From an uncultured Cyclobacteriaceae bacterium (GTDB lineage: Bacteria > Bacteroidota > Bacteroidia > Cytophagales > Cyclobacteriaceae), in the NCBI GenBank assembly GCA_943788235.1, contig CALSPM010000002.1:1-64000 (forward strand): DNA of 64,000 nucleotides, given 5' to 3'. The position numbers and the translations under genes are program-made. How positions within the stretch are numbered: position 1 is the stretch's first letter; each line of letters begins with the position of its first letter. Under the pieces are notes generated by a model. It worked only from the letters and a program-made list of their open reading frames with translations. It had not been told where the DNA came from and ran no database searches. This document shows, piece by piece, positions 44,077 to 55,100 of the stretch.

Positions 44077-44871
44077 TTAGCTATTTTGGCTAGCTTTCTC
44101 TGCCATTTTTTGTGCCCGTTCGATCCCTAAATATTTTTCGATTCCGTAATGGCCTAAATAAATGAGGGGAGTGCTTAAAATGGCAATGACAAATTTGAAG
44201 ATATAATTGATAGATCCCACAGCCAATACTTGAGCAAGAGGCCATTGACTCGCGGTGGGTGCCAATAGATAAAAGGCCAAAAAGAGCACAGCAAAGCTGT
44301 CAATTAATTGAGAGATTAATGTAGAGCCGGTGGCTCTTAACCAAATCAATTTTGCTCCAGTAATTTGTCTGAGTTTTTGAAAAATATAAACGTCTAATAA
44401 TTGGCCTATGAGGAAGGCAACTAAACTTCCCACGATAATACCCAGACCTTGGGTGAAAATTTTATTGAAAGCTAAGTCTATATTTAAGACATTTCCGAAC
44501 GCATCTAGGGCATTGATTTCTAGCCAAAACTGGGCGGGAGGCAATAGGGTGATGGTATAAATAATAAGGAAGGCATAGCTGATCAAACCAGCGGTCAATA
44601 AGCTGATTTTTTTAATGCCTTCCCGACCAAAGTATTCATTGACAATATCAGTAGTTAAAAAAACCACAGGCCATAAAATGACCCCTGCGGTAAGGTTAAA
44701 ATCAAGATTAAAACCTAAGATTTCAATATGAGCAGGCGCGACACCTATTATTTTTTCTGCAGAAAAAATTTTAACACCCATGATTTCTGCAAGCAAGGCA
44801 TTAGTGATAAATATACCTGAAAGGATTAAGAAGAGTTGTTGTTTTTTTCCTGTAGCTAGGATCTTACTCAT
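44077..44871 (-). CDS. Queuosine precursor transporter (YhhQ/VUT family)
   Basis: 264 residues starting at the ATG at 44871, which overlaps the end of rnz by eight bases; an ATG nine bases earlier is also possible. About six to seven helices, with the family segments NALLAEIMGVKIF, WPVVFLTTDIVNEYFG and LIDSFAVLFLAFYL. E. coli YhhQ imports queuosine precursors (preQ0/preQ1) for tRNA modification, which makes its place after purC and rnz reasonable: nucleotide synthesis, tRNA maturation, tRNA modification. Last gene of a four-gene overlapping group. Confidence 0.85.
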   Translation of the reverse strand: MSKILATGKKQQLFLILSGIFITNALLAEIMGVKIFSAEKIIGVAPAHIEILGFNLDFNLTAGVILWPVVFLTTDIVNEYFGREGIKKISLLTAGLISYAFLIIYTITLLPPAQFWLEINALDAFGNVLNIDLAFNKIFTQGLGIIVGSLVAFLIGQLLDVYIFQKLRQITGAKLIWLRATGSTLISQLIDSFAVLFLAFYLLAPTASQWPLAQVLAVGSINYIFKFVIAILSTPLIYLGHYGIEKYLGIERAQKMAEKASQNS

Positions 44872-45781
44872 TGATTTCAAATATACGACCCTCTAAGGCT
44901 AAGTGGGCATTTTCAAATTCAGTTTTCACTTCTCTTAATAAAGGGCTCAAATCTTTGTACCGTGTAGAAAAATGTCCTATGGTAAGCTTACCAACTCTTG
45001 CTGCTGTAGCGATACATCCTGCTTGTTTGGCGGTCGTATGAAAGGTCAGATAAGCGCGCTCTTTCATTTCATCCATAAAGGTAGCCTCATGATAAAGTAA
45101 ATCGACTCCTCTAATCCATTTGATCAGTTCTTCATCATATTTTGTGTCTGAACAGAAAGCATACGAATGATGCTTTTTTGGAGGAAACGTGAATTTTTCA
45201 TTCGAATACTTTGTACTACCATCTTCATGGAGCACATCAATGCCTGATTTGAGTTGTTTGATTTCTAAAGGATTTAGCGTCTCTGTTAAATAATCCTTAT
45301 TAATTCTTCTGAAATTAGGTTTTTCCTCAAACAAAAATCCGGCACAAGGAATGGAATGCTTCATAGGAATACTCTTGATCGTAAGTTTAGGCAGATCCAC
45401 GAGGAGTTCTTGAACTCCTTCTTTCCATTCAGTCAGTTCAATGGGGAAGTTGAATACCGTTTTTGAATGTTTGAGTTGAATTGTGATGATTTCAGAAAGC
45501 CCGGGTGGACCAATCAAGGACAATGCCTGTTTCCGTCCATAGAGCTGCATCGTCGAGAGAAGTCCAAGCAATCCGTAATAGTGATCACCGTGAAGATGGC
45601 TGATCAAGATGTGATTGATCTTGGAGAGTTTTACATTATACTTTTTGGCTTGTAGTTGGGTACTCTCTCCACAGTCAACCATGAAGTGTTTATTATCCAC
45701 TTCAATAATCTGAGAGGTATGATGCCGGTTGTAGGCAAAAGAAGCTGCATTAGATCCTAATATTTTGACTGAAATACTCAA
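44864..45781 (-). CDS. rnz: Ribonuclease Z
   Basis: 305 residues from a TTG that directly follows the stop of the STAS gene; no upstream ATG exists in frame. The metallo-beta-lactamase fold carries the zinc motif SHLHGDHYYG (about 60-69), a second His in MKHSIPCAGFL, and the C-terminal HxxT-type signature FHTTAKQA with GHFS. It processes the 3' end of tRNA precursors that lack an encoded CCA. Both tRNAs in this window lack CCA, which agrees. It is co-transcribed with purC and the STAS gene. Confidence 0.92.
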   Translation of the reverse strand: MSISVKILGSNAASFAYNRHHTSQIIEVDNKHFMVDCGESTQLQAKKYNVKLSKINHILISHLHGDHYYGLLGLLSTMQLYGRKQALSLIGPPGLSEIITIQLKHSKTVFNFPIELTEWKEGVQELLVDLPKLTIKSIPMKHSIPCAGFLFEEKPNFRRINKDYLTETLNPLEIKQLKSGIDVLHEDGSTKYSNEKFTFPPKKHHSYAFCSDTKYDEELIKWIRGVDLLYHEATFMDEMKERAYLTFHTTAKQAGCIATAARVGKLTIGHFSTRYKDLSPLLREVKTEFENAHLALEGRIFEINE

Positions 45782-46153
45782 TTAACCTTCTTTTTTGAGC
45801 ATGTTTTCAAGATCGGTTAGCATGACAAACTCTATGGCTTCTTCAGAGGTAGGTACGAAGTCTAGTTTATTAGCTGACGGGTTGTTTTTGATTAATTTTT
45901 CTAGTTCCAGAGGGATCTCACAAAGGATAAAAGAACCTAATTCTTTAAAGATATCATGACCCAAGGTGAGTATAGGTAAACCAGAGGCATCGAAGCGAGT
46001 CATGTAGTTCATATCTATAATGACATGACTTATTTTTTTCGATTGAATCTCTGTGAATAACTTTTTAAAATGGGAGTGATGGCTTTCACTGAGCTGGGAT
46101 TCTAGTATTTCAATAAGCGTATAATTTTCTTGCTCAGTAATTCGGTATTTCAT
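45782..46153 (-). CDS. STAS-domain protein (anti-anti-sigma-like)
   Basis: 123 residues from the ATG at 46153, which forms an ATGA overlap with the purC stop. A single STAS domain: an alternating strand/helix pattern with [20 protein letters not shown], where the Ser of DASG is the position phosphorylated in SpoIIAA-type proteins. No kinase or phosphatase gene is near, so a partner-switch role is only possible, not shown. Its tight position between purC and rnz implies co-expression with housekeeping functions. Confidence 0.8.
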   Translation of the reverse strand: MKYRITEQENYTLIEILESQLSESHHSHFKKLFTEIQSKKISHVIIDMNYMTRFDASGLPILTLGHDIFKELGSFILCEIPLELEKLIKNNPSANKLDFVPTSEEAIEFVMLTDLENMLKKEG

Positions 46154-47094
46154 GATGTTTCGATCCAATTTAAAATATTTTGTTCAACCCGATTGAGCAT
46201 CTCATTCTGTGTTGATCGAATGAATTTCACTCCCGTTATTTTTTCATATAGTTCAATATATCTTTCGGATATGGTTTGAATAAATTCAGCGCTGATAAGA
46301 GGTATTTTTTGTCCCTCTAAACCTTGGAAACCCTGCTCGATCAGCCATTTTCTGACGAATTCTTTGGACAGCTGTCTTTGGGCAATGTTTTTTTCTTGGT
46401 GTATTGGATAAGTATCTAAATAAAAATATCTCGAAGAATCAGGAGTATGAATTTCATCAATCAGCGTGATTTCATTCTTGAATAGACCAAATTCATATTT
46501 GGTATCGACTAAGATGAGACCTTGTTTTTCTGCCAATTCAGTTCCCCGTTGAAAAAGTGCCCTTGTATAAGACTCCAATTGTTCATATTGGGCAAGTGAG
46601 ATCAGCTGCTGCGCTATGATATCCTGTTTTGAGATGTCTTCATCGTGGCCAACTGCTGCTTTGGTGGTAGGGGTAATGATGGGTTCTGGTAATCGATCAT
46701 TCTCTTTAAGCCCATCAGGTAATGACACTCCACAAAGGGTTCGTTTACCTGCTTTATAGGTTCTCCATGCGTGACCTGCTAAATATCCTCGAATGACCAT
46801 TTCTACCGGAAAAGGTTCGCATTTTTTACCGATACTTACATTGGGATCTGGAATGGCTAAAATCCAATTGGGGACGATGTCTTCGGTAGCTTTTAGAAAA
46901 TGTGCGGCAATTTGATTGAGTACTTGTCCCTTGAAAGGGATGGCGTTTGGTAAGACCACATCAAAAGCGGAAAGTCGATCACTGGCCACCATGATCAATT
47001 TATCATCAAAAAAGTAGACATCTCTTACCTTGCCTTTATAGTGACCCGTTTGATTGGGAAATTTGAACTGAGTGTTTTGTATACCAGCATTCAT
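46150..47094 (-). CDS. purC: Phosphoribosylaminoimidazole-succinocarboxamide synthase
   Basis: 314 residues from the ATG at 47094. SAICAR synthetase motifs: [20 protein letters not shown] near the N-terminus, [16 protein letters not shown], and [13 protein letters not shown] with [11 protein letters not shown], the ATP/Mg and substrate sites. It joins CAIR and aspartate in purine synthesis. It is the long (about 310-residue) form found in Bacteroidota and yeast. A minus-strand TATATTTG box at 47101-47108 fits TAnnTTTG but would leave almost no leader. First gene of the purC-STAS-rnz-transporter group. Confidence 0.95.
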   Translation of the reverse strand: MNAGIQNTQFKFPNQTGHYKGKVRDVYFFDDKLIMVASDRLSAFDVVLPNAIPFKGQVLNQIAAHFLKATEDIVPNWILAIPDPNVSIGKKCEPFPVEMVIRGYLAGHAWRTYKAGKRTLCGVSLPDGLKENDRLPEPIITPTTKAAVGHDEDISKQDIIAQQLISLAQYEQLESYTRALFQRGTELAEKQGLILVDTKYEFGLFKNEITLIDEIHTPDSSRYFYLDTYPIHQEKNIAQRQLSKEFVRKWLIEQGFQGLEGQKIPLISAEFIQTISERYIELYEKITGVKFIRSTQNEMLNRVEQNILNWIETS

Positions 47095-47135
47095 GAAAAA
47101 CAAATATAAGGATTTAGCTACTGCAAAAGTGAATG

Positions 47136-48455
47136 TTAGGGTCGATTAATATCCTCTTTCGATACGATCAAGCCTTTTCGATAGGTTTCTTTTAAAATAG
47201 GCCGACCCTTTGAGTTGTAATAGATCCAATCATTGGTCCGTCGTCCACGATAATAATAACCTTCATATTGTTTGTTACCATTTTCAAAAAAGTGAATGAA
47301 TGGCCCCTCGAGTTCATTGAATTTATAGGTAGCGTATTCTTTTGGTTTTCCATGCGTGTAAAACGATTTCCATTGACCCGACTTTACACCAAAAACATAT
47401 TTTTTTGAACTTAGGGTATCAAGATCATTCAAGGTCAATTCGACACCATTGATCTTCCCATTCTCATAAGGTGTTAACTTGTAGAGTTTATTCTTTTTGG
47501 TATAATATTTCCATACTCCGTGAGGGGCCTGATCCTTGAATTTTTTCTCTGACGCCAGCACCCCATTGTTGTGGTATTCTAAAATTTCACCATTCTTTCC
47601 GCTATTGCTAAATTTGGATACTTTAGTTATCACGCCTTTTTTATTGTACTCGGTATTATTTCCGATTAAAAAGCCCCTATTATATTTAAGTTTGGCCTTT
47701 AAGGAGCCGTCGGTATGGTATCCGAAATAATCTCCTTGAAGTTGCCCATCTTGATAATTCCCGAGTGAGGAAAGTGCTCCGTTGGCATGGTATTTTTTAA
47801 TATATCCAGACCGTTTACCCCGATCATTAAACACCTCTAATTCAAGATTTCCATTGGGATAAAAGGTTTTATAAAGGCCGTTTAAAAGGCCATTTTCATA
47901 GGTGGCTTCAAGCATAATGGTTCCTGACTCATAGTATTGCTTGACAAGACCATTGGGTTTACCTGAGGCATAAATAATGTCTTCTTTTTTATTGCCGTTA
48001 GTATGATAGGTAGTGACCAGACCGTCGGGCTTTCCTTTTTTGAACTCAGAACTTCCTTTAACGCGTCCACTGGGGTGGTATAGTTTTACCGCTCCCAAAA
48101 GGCTGTCTTGTCTGAAAACAGCTTCTTGGATCAATACGCCATCTGAGTTGTAAACCAGTGTCACTCCTTCTTTTGCTCCTTTTTCATAATTACTGGTCCG
48201 TTGAATGGTCCCGTTGGGATAGTAATTGATGAAGGTACCTGCTCTTAAATTATCATCATATCCTCCTTCAATGATTAAATGGCCATCCGCATCAAACTTT
48301 TTGTAGGGTCCTTGAAGAATGGCAGTATCTTTCCATACGATATGATAAGCCTCATTGATCAGTGTTTTAGTCTCATCATAATAAGTTTTTATTTCTTGTT
48401 GACTCCAACAAAGTTGACTGATAAATAAGTAGCAAAGCATCAACAAAGATCTCAT
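47136..48455 (-). CDS. Secreted MORN-repeat protein
   Basis: 439 residues from the ATG at 48455, which gives a clean signal peptide ([19 protein letters not shown]). The rest is about 17 consecutive MORN_2-type repeats (G....Y..NG.L......) from end to end, an antiparallel beta strip. The family is often labelled YwqK-like antitoxin, but there is no toxin gene beside it and this exported version is common in Bacteroidota; the role is unknown, possibly a surface or periplasmic scaffold. Its start faces right toward batC, 148 bases away. Confidence 0.85.
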   Translation of the reverse strand: MRSLLMLCYLFISQLCWSQQEIKTYYDETKTLINEAYHIVWKDTAILQGPYKKFDADGHLIIEGGYDDNLRAGTFINYYPNGTIQRTSNYEKGAKEGVTLVYNSDGVLIQEAVFRQDSLLGAVKLYHPSGRVKGSSEFKKGKPDGLVTTYHTNGNKKEDIIYASGKPNGLVKQYYESGTIMLEATYENGLLNGLYKTFYPNGNLELEVFNDRGKRSGYIKKYHANGALSSLGNYQDGQLQGDYFGYHTDGSLKAKLKYNRGFLIGNNTEYNKKGVITKVSKFSNSGKNGEILEYHNNGVLASEKKFKDQAPHGVWKYYTKKNKLYKLTPYENGKINGVELTLNDLDTLSSKKYVFGVKSGQWKSFYTHGKPKEYATYKFNELEGPFIHFFENGNKQYEGYYYRGRRTNDWIYYNSKGRPILKETYRKGLIVSKEDINRP

Positions 48456-48602
48456 GAAGATTTTGGAGAAGATGGGGGCATATGATGTGTTTTTCTTAGA
48501 TAACATTAAGAATGAGGCCGCAGATGACAGCTGTATTTTTGCTCTTAGTAGATAGAATTAACATAAAGATGAGGACGTTTTTTATTTCAAAATCGATAAA
48601 AA

Positions 48603-49518
48603 TCACCAATCAGGTTTTCCTTTGTCTTGCTTTTCTGTTGCTTTCCTTTTTTGCTGCTGAATATATTGAATTTCTCCATTGCGCATGGCTTCAAGGATCA
48701 TTTCGGCTTTTTCAGGACTGATATTCATTTCAGCTAATTTTTCTTGAGTGCTCTTATCTGCTTCTGATTTTTCATCAGCGGGATCTTCTGATTGGGATTC
48801 GTCTTGATTCTCTTCTTCACTCGAGTCAGCCTTTTGATCTTGCTCCTTCTCATCACCTTCCTGATCCTTTTGCTCTTCATTTTCTGAATCGCTTTCTTGA
48901 TTCTGATCTTCTTGATCTTCTTGATCTTCCTTGTTTTCCTTATCTTCTTTATTTTCCTGATCTTCCTTGATTTTCTTGATCTTCCTTGATCTTCCTTGAT
49001 CTTCTTTGTTTTCCTGATCTTCTTTGTTTTCCTGATCTTCCTGATTTCCTGTCTTCTTTGTCTTCTTGATCTTCTTTGTTTTCTTGATCTTGACTTTCTT
49101 GCATTAATTTTTTGACCAATTCAAAATCATATTTTGCATCTGAATTAGCTGGGTTTGCTTTGATGGAAGCTTTCAGATAGGCCAATGATTCTTTTAGGTT
49201 TTTATTGGATTTCGAGATCACTCCCAGTTGCTGATAAGCAATTGACTTCAAGGCGGCATTTGAGGATAAGGTTGCTTGGTTGTATGCGGTGCGGGCTTGG
49301 GCCGTATCTCCCATTTGATGATACGCATGACCTAAATTCAAATAAATGGCATCTTCTTTTACATTGAGTGAATCCATCAAAAACTTATATTGAATGACGG
49401 CTTGGGAGAAGTCTTCAGCAAGAAATGATTGTTCCGCATCTGCTTTATAAGCATTGATCAGGGCAATGTCATTTGGATCATTGACCCATATCAACAAAAG
49501 CAAAATCACAAACTTCAT
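48603..49518 (-). pseudogene. batC: BatC-type TPR protein, frameshifted in a low-complexity tract
   Basis: Signal sequence (about 1-15), three TPR repeats (about 20-130), then a Q/E/D/K-rich tract of 9-base units (GAAGATCAG-like, about 48880-49110), and a C-terminal NISPEKAEMILEAMRNGE segment with a GKPDW end that is characteristic of BatC. The open frame from the ATG ends early at 48949 because the reading slips in the repeat tract near 49050; the correct C-terminus lies in another frame down to 48603 (total length 916, one base off a multiple of three). Repeat slippage, a real variant, or assembly error can all explain this. ATGA overlap with batB. Confidence 0.75.
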
Positions 49519-50483
49519 AGACTGATAATTTTAAGGGTGATTAAAACGTCACCCATGAGTAAAAATGCAGCAAATATTAAGAAATAGAAATATTTATTTG
49601 ATTTTGTATCGATATTTTTTGAATCTCTGAGTTCTCCCTCTATCAGATTAATCGTATTTATGAGCTTATTAACGTCATTTCTTGATTGATTAATTTCAAA
49701 ATATTTACCGTTGGTTTTGTTTGCCAATCGCTTGAGCGCGGTAGTGTTGAGTTTAGATTGGACTTCATTACCAGCTCTATCTGTTTTGAAACCTCTATTG
49801 GTTTTGATTTTACTGCCCATTTCGGTTCCCACTCCGAGCGTAAATAATTTAATATTTGCCTCTTCAATTTTTTTACCTATCTCTTCCGTTTCTTCACCAA
49901 AATCTTCACCATCACTGATCAATATGATCACTTTTGATTTTTGTCTGATACTTGCATTTTTGTCTGAACTTAATTTGTCTAGAGCCAGTTTAAGAGGCGG
50001 TGCGAAATCGGTCCCCGTATTGGGCACCAAAGAGGTATTTAAAGTTTGAATAAACAGCGTTAGCGCATTATTATCATACGTAAGCGGGCATTGCATGAAG
50101 GCCTCATTACTGAACATGATCAGACCTTTTCTATCAGAGTTAAAGGCTTCAATGATATTTTTTAACTCGAATTTCACTCTTTCAAGGCGGGTGGGCTGAA
50201 CATCGAAGGCATTCATGGATTGAGATAAGTCGATACAAATAAAAATATCTTTACCCATGGACTTAACTTCTTTGTTAGCCTCGCCAAAGGAAGGCCCAAG
50301 TAAGGCGACTAAAAACAAAGAAAAATAGGTCAATCTTAAAAGGAACTTCCATAAAAATTGTTTTGAAGAACTCTTTATGGACTTGTTTATCCTCATTACT
50401 TTGTTCATGTAGATGGCATAAAACAGCAAAAAGAGGAAAATGCTTGTGTATTCAAAAATGCCTAAAGAATGTGCCCACGTCAT
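49515..50483 (-). CDS. batB: BatB-type von Willebrand factor A membrane protein
   Basis: 322 residues from the ATG at 50483. Two N-terminal membrane helices (about 10-25 and 45-65), a vWA domain (about 78-285) with an intact MIDAS motif (DLSQSM, then T and the D of ISDGED), and a C-terminal helix (about 297-318). Bat proteins of Bacteroides fragilis support aerotolerance and bind partners in the periplasm. Usually batA, batB, batC, batD follow MoxR and DUF58 genes; here only batB and batC are present, with tRNA genes upstream and a MORN gene downstream. Confidence 0.85.
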   Translation of the reverse strand: MTWAHSLGIFEYTSIFLFLLFYAIYMNKVMRINKSIKSSSKQFLWKFLLRLTYFSLFLVALLGPSFGEANKEVKSMGKDIFICIDLSQSMNAFDVQPTRLERVKFELKNIIEAFNSDRKGLIMFSNEAFMQCPLTYDNNALTLFIQTLNTSLVPNTGTDFAPPLKLALDKLSSDKNASIRQKSKVIILISDGEDFGEETEEIGKKIEEANIKLFTLGVGTEMGSKIKTNRGFKTDRAGNEVQSKLNTTALKRLANKTNGKYFEINQSRNDVNKLINTINLIEGELRDSKNIDTKSNKYFYFLIFAAFLLMGDVLITLKIISL

Positions 50484-50608
50484 ATATTTTGCAAATGTTG
50501 CACAACAAGTTAATTCGTCCAAATTTATTGGCAGTCAATTAACAAAAATTAAGGATTGATTTTAATATTTTTTTTTCCTCAGGGGAACAATGTTTTCAAT
50601 TGACCTAC

Positions 50609-50616
50609 TATATTTG
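50609..50616 (+). promoter_or_regulatory. Possible -7 box for the tRNA genes
   Basis: TATATTTG matches TAnnTTTG, 21 bases before tRNA-Ser. A clear TTTG at -33 is lacking. It could drive both tRNAs. Confidence 0.35.
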
Positions 50617-50637
50617 CAATCTTTTTAGAAGAGCTTC

Positions 50638-50731
<94 letters not shown>

Positions 50732-50740
50732 ACATTAAAT

Positions 50741-50814
50741 GCGCTCATAGCTCAACTGGATAGAGCACCGCCCTTCTAAGGCGGGGGTTCGGGGTTCGAC
50801 TCCCTGTGGGCGTA
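50741..50814 (+). tRNA. tRNA-Arg (anticodon TCT)
   Basis: 74 bases with D arm GCTC/GAGC, anticodon stem CCGCC/GGCGG, loop CTTCTAA with anticodon TCT (50775-50777), and T arm around GGTTCGACTCC. The acceptor closes with a G-U first pair. CCA is not encoded. It reads AGA codons, common in AT-rich genomes. It follows tRNA-Ser after 16 bases. Confidence 0.92.
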
Positions 50815-50887
50815 CTTTTATAAATGCAATTTTCTTTTAGTAAGTTTAGTGTGTTTTTTATTTTCTTTTTTGTCTGCAACATTTACC

Positions 50888-50941
50888 CAACACTCGCTTA
50901 ATTTATATCTGAAAAAGTCCACTTTTATTTGACGACATACA
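50888..50941 (+). mobile_element. Solo right terminal end of the IS3 element
   Basis: These 54 bases equal the last 54 bases of the intact IS (3077-3130), including the outer end ACGACATACA. The rest of the element is missing to the left. It ends inside the coding sequence of the gene at 50942-51250, so an insertion and a later deletion removed most of the IS together with the 3' part of that gene. Confidence 0.9.
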
Positions 50942-51250
50942 ATTCTTTGACAAGGTAAAGGTGTCTAATGTATTGAGTTTAAAACCCAGCATAGAGACTT
51001 CAATGTGATAGATGCCGTCGGCAATTTGTTCAAAAGAATAGGCACCCTTATCGTCAGAGATCACTCCTTTTGGCAGGTCCTCACTCCCCTTTTCATGTAG
51101 GATGATATAAGCAAAAGGGAGGGGATTTTGAGTATTGTCTATGATCCGTCCGCTGATGTTATGCTGAGCGGTGGCTGAAGATAATCCCAATAAAAAAACA
51201 GCAAAATAAGAAAAAATGGAGGTTAATTTAGAAACAATTTTATCAATCAT
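50942..51250 (-). pseudogene. 5' fragment of a carboxypeptidase-regulatory-domain receptor-type gene
   Basis: 103 codons of native sequence: signal peptide (about 1-29, cut near TAQ), then a CarboxypepD_reg-like domain (HNISGRIIDNTQNPLPFAYI, GAYSFEQIADGIYHIEVSML). In Bacteroidota this is usually the front of a TonB-dependent or outer-membrane beta-barrel protein. Native sequence stops at LDTFTLSK; the frame then runs twelve codons into the IS end and stops. The missing barrel and the abrupt IS junction make it non-functional. The promoter region is still intact and homologous to that at 1505-1615. Confidence 0.85.
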
Positions 51251-51342
51251 AAGTTACTCAATGATGTAGATTAGGCATAAAAGGTTGCACGATAGTCAAA
51301 ATTCAAAACTAGCGTTAGGTACTGTATTTATCGATGGTTTGT

Positions 51343-51440
51343 TATAAATGGGATACTTTTTGTGATGTTTGGAATTTTTTGTGGAATTTTGGATTGTCTT
51401 GAGATAGATATGATATTTTGGTCTATAAAGTTTATCGTTA
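51343..51440 (-). promoter_or_regulatory. Upstream region shared with the haem lipoprotein gene
   Basis: Counterpart of 1505-1615. On the minus strand the core 51351-51384 has CACAAAAAATTCC and, 19 bases on, CACAAAAAGTATCC: two direct half-sites. Blocks TTGAGAT and ATAAAG further upstream also match. The rest of the gap to 51494 shows nothing I can name. Confidence 0.5.
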
Positions 51441-51494
51441 GGAATACATCGGTTTACGTAGGAAGATTTAAAAAGTTACCTTGACAAGCATTTT

Positions 51495-51983
51495 TTAGTG
51501 TGCTACTTGCTCCAATAGTTCAGTTAACTCTAACTCATGGTCAAATTGTAAATCTTCATGTACAAGTTTTAAAGCTTTTCTGATGAGTTCAATTTGACGT
51601 ATCAGCATTTGATGGCGGGTATTATTGATATCGTATTTTGATTGGATGTCAACAAGGTTTTTACAAAAATGAATGCGCAGGGCTATTTCCGTTTCTTTTT
51701 GTTTTGAAAAACGAATCTGTTTTACAATATATCTTTGAATTTTTCGAATGTTCTTATTGATGATATAATTGCTTTTAATATTGACATGAGCAAATTGCAG
51801 GTCTATTTCTGATTCAATTTTTGATATGAAATGATTTTCATCTGCCGATTCAAAAAGCACATAGGCCAATAGTTCTTTATTTTCAACTTTGTGTTTGGTT
51901 AACTTAAGGACCAGTTCGGTAAGTTCATGATTGGTTTTTTCTTTGAGTTCTTTTTTAATTTCTGATAGGGAGGCTATTTGCAT
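51495..51983 (-). CDS. Conserved helical hypothetical protein
   Basis: 162 residues from the ATG at 51983; a TTG two codons earlier is less likely. No signal peptide or membrane helix. It is almost wholly helical and rich in charged residues and Leu/Ile (MQIASLSEIKKELKE; HQMLIRQIELIRKALKLVHE), with the look of a HEAT-like or coiled-coil adaptor. I have the impression that similar proteins exist widely in Cytophagales, but no function is known to me. It is divergent from the ThuA fusion gene at 52166 with a 182-base gap. Confidence 0.5.
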   Translation of the reverse strand: MQIASLSEIKKELKEKTNHELTELVLKLTKHKVENKELLAYVLFESADENHFISKIESEIDLQFAHVNIKSNYIINKNIRKIQRYIVKQIRFSKQKETEIALRIHFCKNLVDIQSKYDINNTRHQMLIRQIELIRKALKLVHEDLQFDHELELTELLEQVAH

Positions 51984-52165
51984 AGTCAAAAATACAATAT
52001 GTACTCTTTAGAACCTGATATTCTTGAATTTTGCATTTTGAGTTGTAAAGAGAGTTCTTTTCAATCAAAAAGTTTGTTGGCTTTGGGGGGCAACTATATT
52101 GTTTATTGTCAACTTAATATTAGAATAATGGAAATTAATTTTATATTAGTGCTAATATAACGGAG

Positions 52166-55100
52166 ATGAAAAATAAAACAGGATGGTTTTTTGGATTGTT
52201 GGCAACGGTATCAGGGCTGTGGTTTTTTTTGATAAAAGAGGATCAAAATGATTATCTGAAGCTGTTGGTTTTTTCAAAAACAGAGGGATTCAGACATAGT
52301 TCTATCGATGAGGGACAAAAAATGCTTCAAAATTTAGCGGATCAAAATGGGTTTGAGGTGCTCTTTTCAGAAGAGGCTGAGGTATTCAATGAAAAGATAT
52401 TGGCAGACGTTAATGTGATCGTTTTTTTAAATACTACGGGAGACATCTTAAATGACAATCAGCAATTAGAATTACAGCGGTTCATCCAAGCGGGAGGAGG
52501 ATTTGTCGGAATTCATTCGGCAACAGATACGGAATACAAATGGCCATACTACAATCAATTGATAGGGGCTTATTTTGAGAGTCATCCTGAACCGGCAGAA
52601 GCGACCATAGAAGTCTTAAATAGGGATCATCTTTCAACCCGTCATTTATCTCAAAAATGGATTCATACCGACGAATGGTATAATTTTAGAGCTATCCATC
52701 CGGGTATCAATGTATTGATGGAAGTCAACGAAGCAACCTACCAGGGAGGCAAAAATGGTGCCAATCATCCCATCAGTTGGTACAGGGATTTTGATGGAGG
52801 GCGTATGTGGTATACGGGTTTAGGACACACAGAGGAGAGTTATATTGAACCCTTTTTTATTGAACATGTATGGGGGGGTATTCAGTATGCCGCAGGTCCA
52901 ATGCAAAGGATAGATTATAGGAAATCTAATACCGTACCAGAAGAAAACCGATTCGATATCGAGGTATTAGATGAGAATTTAAATGAACCTATGGAGCTTG
53001 AGGTATTGCCCAATGGCAATGTTGTTTTTATTCAACGGCATGGTGAGGTCATGTTATATGATCGGTTAGCCAAGGAAACGCGTGTTATGCACAAATTCGA
53101 GGTGTGTACTGATTTTGAAGATGGTCTATTGGGCGTTGCATTAGATCCACAAGTTGAGCAAAATAAACAAATCTACTTTTTTAGATCTCATCCGGTCGAT
53201 TCTATGCAAATAATTTCTGTATTTACTCTGGATGCTGATTATCGTTCAATCGACATAAAATCTGAGCAAGTATTGCTTACCATTCCTACGCAAAGATTGG
53301 AATGCTGTCATGCAGCCGGTTCCTTGGAGTTTGGTCCGGATCAAATGCTTTACATAGCCGTTGGGGACAATACTAATCCCCATGCATCGGATGGATATGC
53401 ACCAATAGATGATCGCCCCGGTAGGGGGGCCTGGGATGCCAGAAAATCATCTGCAAATACTGATGATTTGAGGGGTAAAATATTGAGAATAAAAGTAGAG
53501 CAGGAGGGATACAGTATTCCTGAGGGTAATTTATTTCCGCAAGATGGGAGTGGAGGCAGACCAGAGATCTATGTGATGGGATGCAGAAACCCGTACAGGA
53601 TGGCATTTGATAATCATAGAGGTTTTTTGTATTGGGGGGATGTAGGACCCGATGCGAATGAATCAGATGTCAACAGAGGGCCCCGTGGTCACGACGAGAT
53701 CAATCAAGCCCGTGCCGCAGGAAACTTCGGATGGCCCTTATTTGTTGCAAACAATTTGCCTTATCATGATTATGATTGGGATACTCAAAAGTCCGGAAAA
53801 GTTTTTGACCCTTTAAAGCCAGTCAATGATTCCCAATACAATACCGGAGCGACAACATTACCCCCTGCACAACCTGCCTTCTTTTGGTATTCATATGATA
53901 ATTCCACAGAATTTCCATTACTTGGTAATGGGGGTCGAACCGCTATGGCAGGGCCTACGTATTATCAAGATGATTATCCAGATACCGAAAGTAAATTCCC
54001 CAAATATTATGATGGTAAATTATTTATTTATGAATGGATGCGGGGATGGATGATGTCTGTGACCTTAGATGAGAAAGGGAATTATGTCCGGATGGAGCGT
54101 TTTCTGTCGGAGAAAGAATTCAGTAACCCAACCGATATGGCCTTTGGCCCAGAGGGAGATTTGTATGTACTCGAATATGGATCGGCCTGGTTTGAGCAAA
54201 ATCCTGATGCGAGGTTAGTGCACTTGACCTACAATAGATCCAACAGAAAACCCTTAGCAAAAATTCAGACTCCTTTGGAATACGGAAAATCACCTTTTCG
54301 TGCAGCCCTCTCCGCGGCAGAGTCGTATGATCGTGACGAGGATAGCCTCACTTATGAATGGCGTTTGGGAGATCAGGTTATTTCAACAGAAAAAGAAACC
54401 TCATTATACCTTTGACCATCCGGGTGTCTTTACCGTGTCTTTAGGAGTTAAAGATGAAGAGGGTGCTTTTGGAAGTTCAAGTATTAAACTGAAAGTGGGT
54501 AATGCCTTACCTAAGTTGAGCATTGATATCAATGGGAATAGCAGTTTTTATTGGGACAACAGTATCCTGAGCTATCAAATATCTGTGAGGGATGAAGAAG
54601 ATGGAACCTTGGGAGCAGGAATTACGGAAGATGAGGTAGTTACTACTATTGATTATCTTCAAGAAGGATTAGACAGGAATGTGATTGCTATGGAACATGG
54701 AGCATTGAGCCAGCTAGGTATGGGTAGATTTTTAATCGAAAATTCAGATTGTAATTCATGCCATCAAGAAGAAAAAAAGTCCATCGGCCCCTCTTTTTAT
54801 GCGATTTCGAAAAAGTATCAAATGGATTCATCGGCGAAAAAATATTTGGTTGAGAAGATTCAAAATGGCGGCGCCGGCGTTTGGGGAGAGGTTGCCATGG
54901 CAGCTCATCCGGCATTAGCCGATAGTGACGCAGGTTCAATGGTTGATTATATTCTTTCATTGGGTCGACAAGATATAGTTAATAATCTACCTACTTCTGG
55001 GAAGTATACTTTTCAAGAACATATGAAGAAGGAAAGCCAAGGAGTTTATGTCTTTACGGCCTCATATACGGATAAAGGAGGTGAAATGATCGGTCCTTTG

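Noticed and set aside
47136-48455. MORN gene as part of a toxin-antitoxin pair (YwqK label)
   Set aside because: It has a signal peptide and no toxin-like gene beside it.
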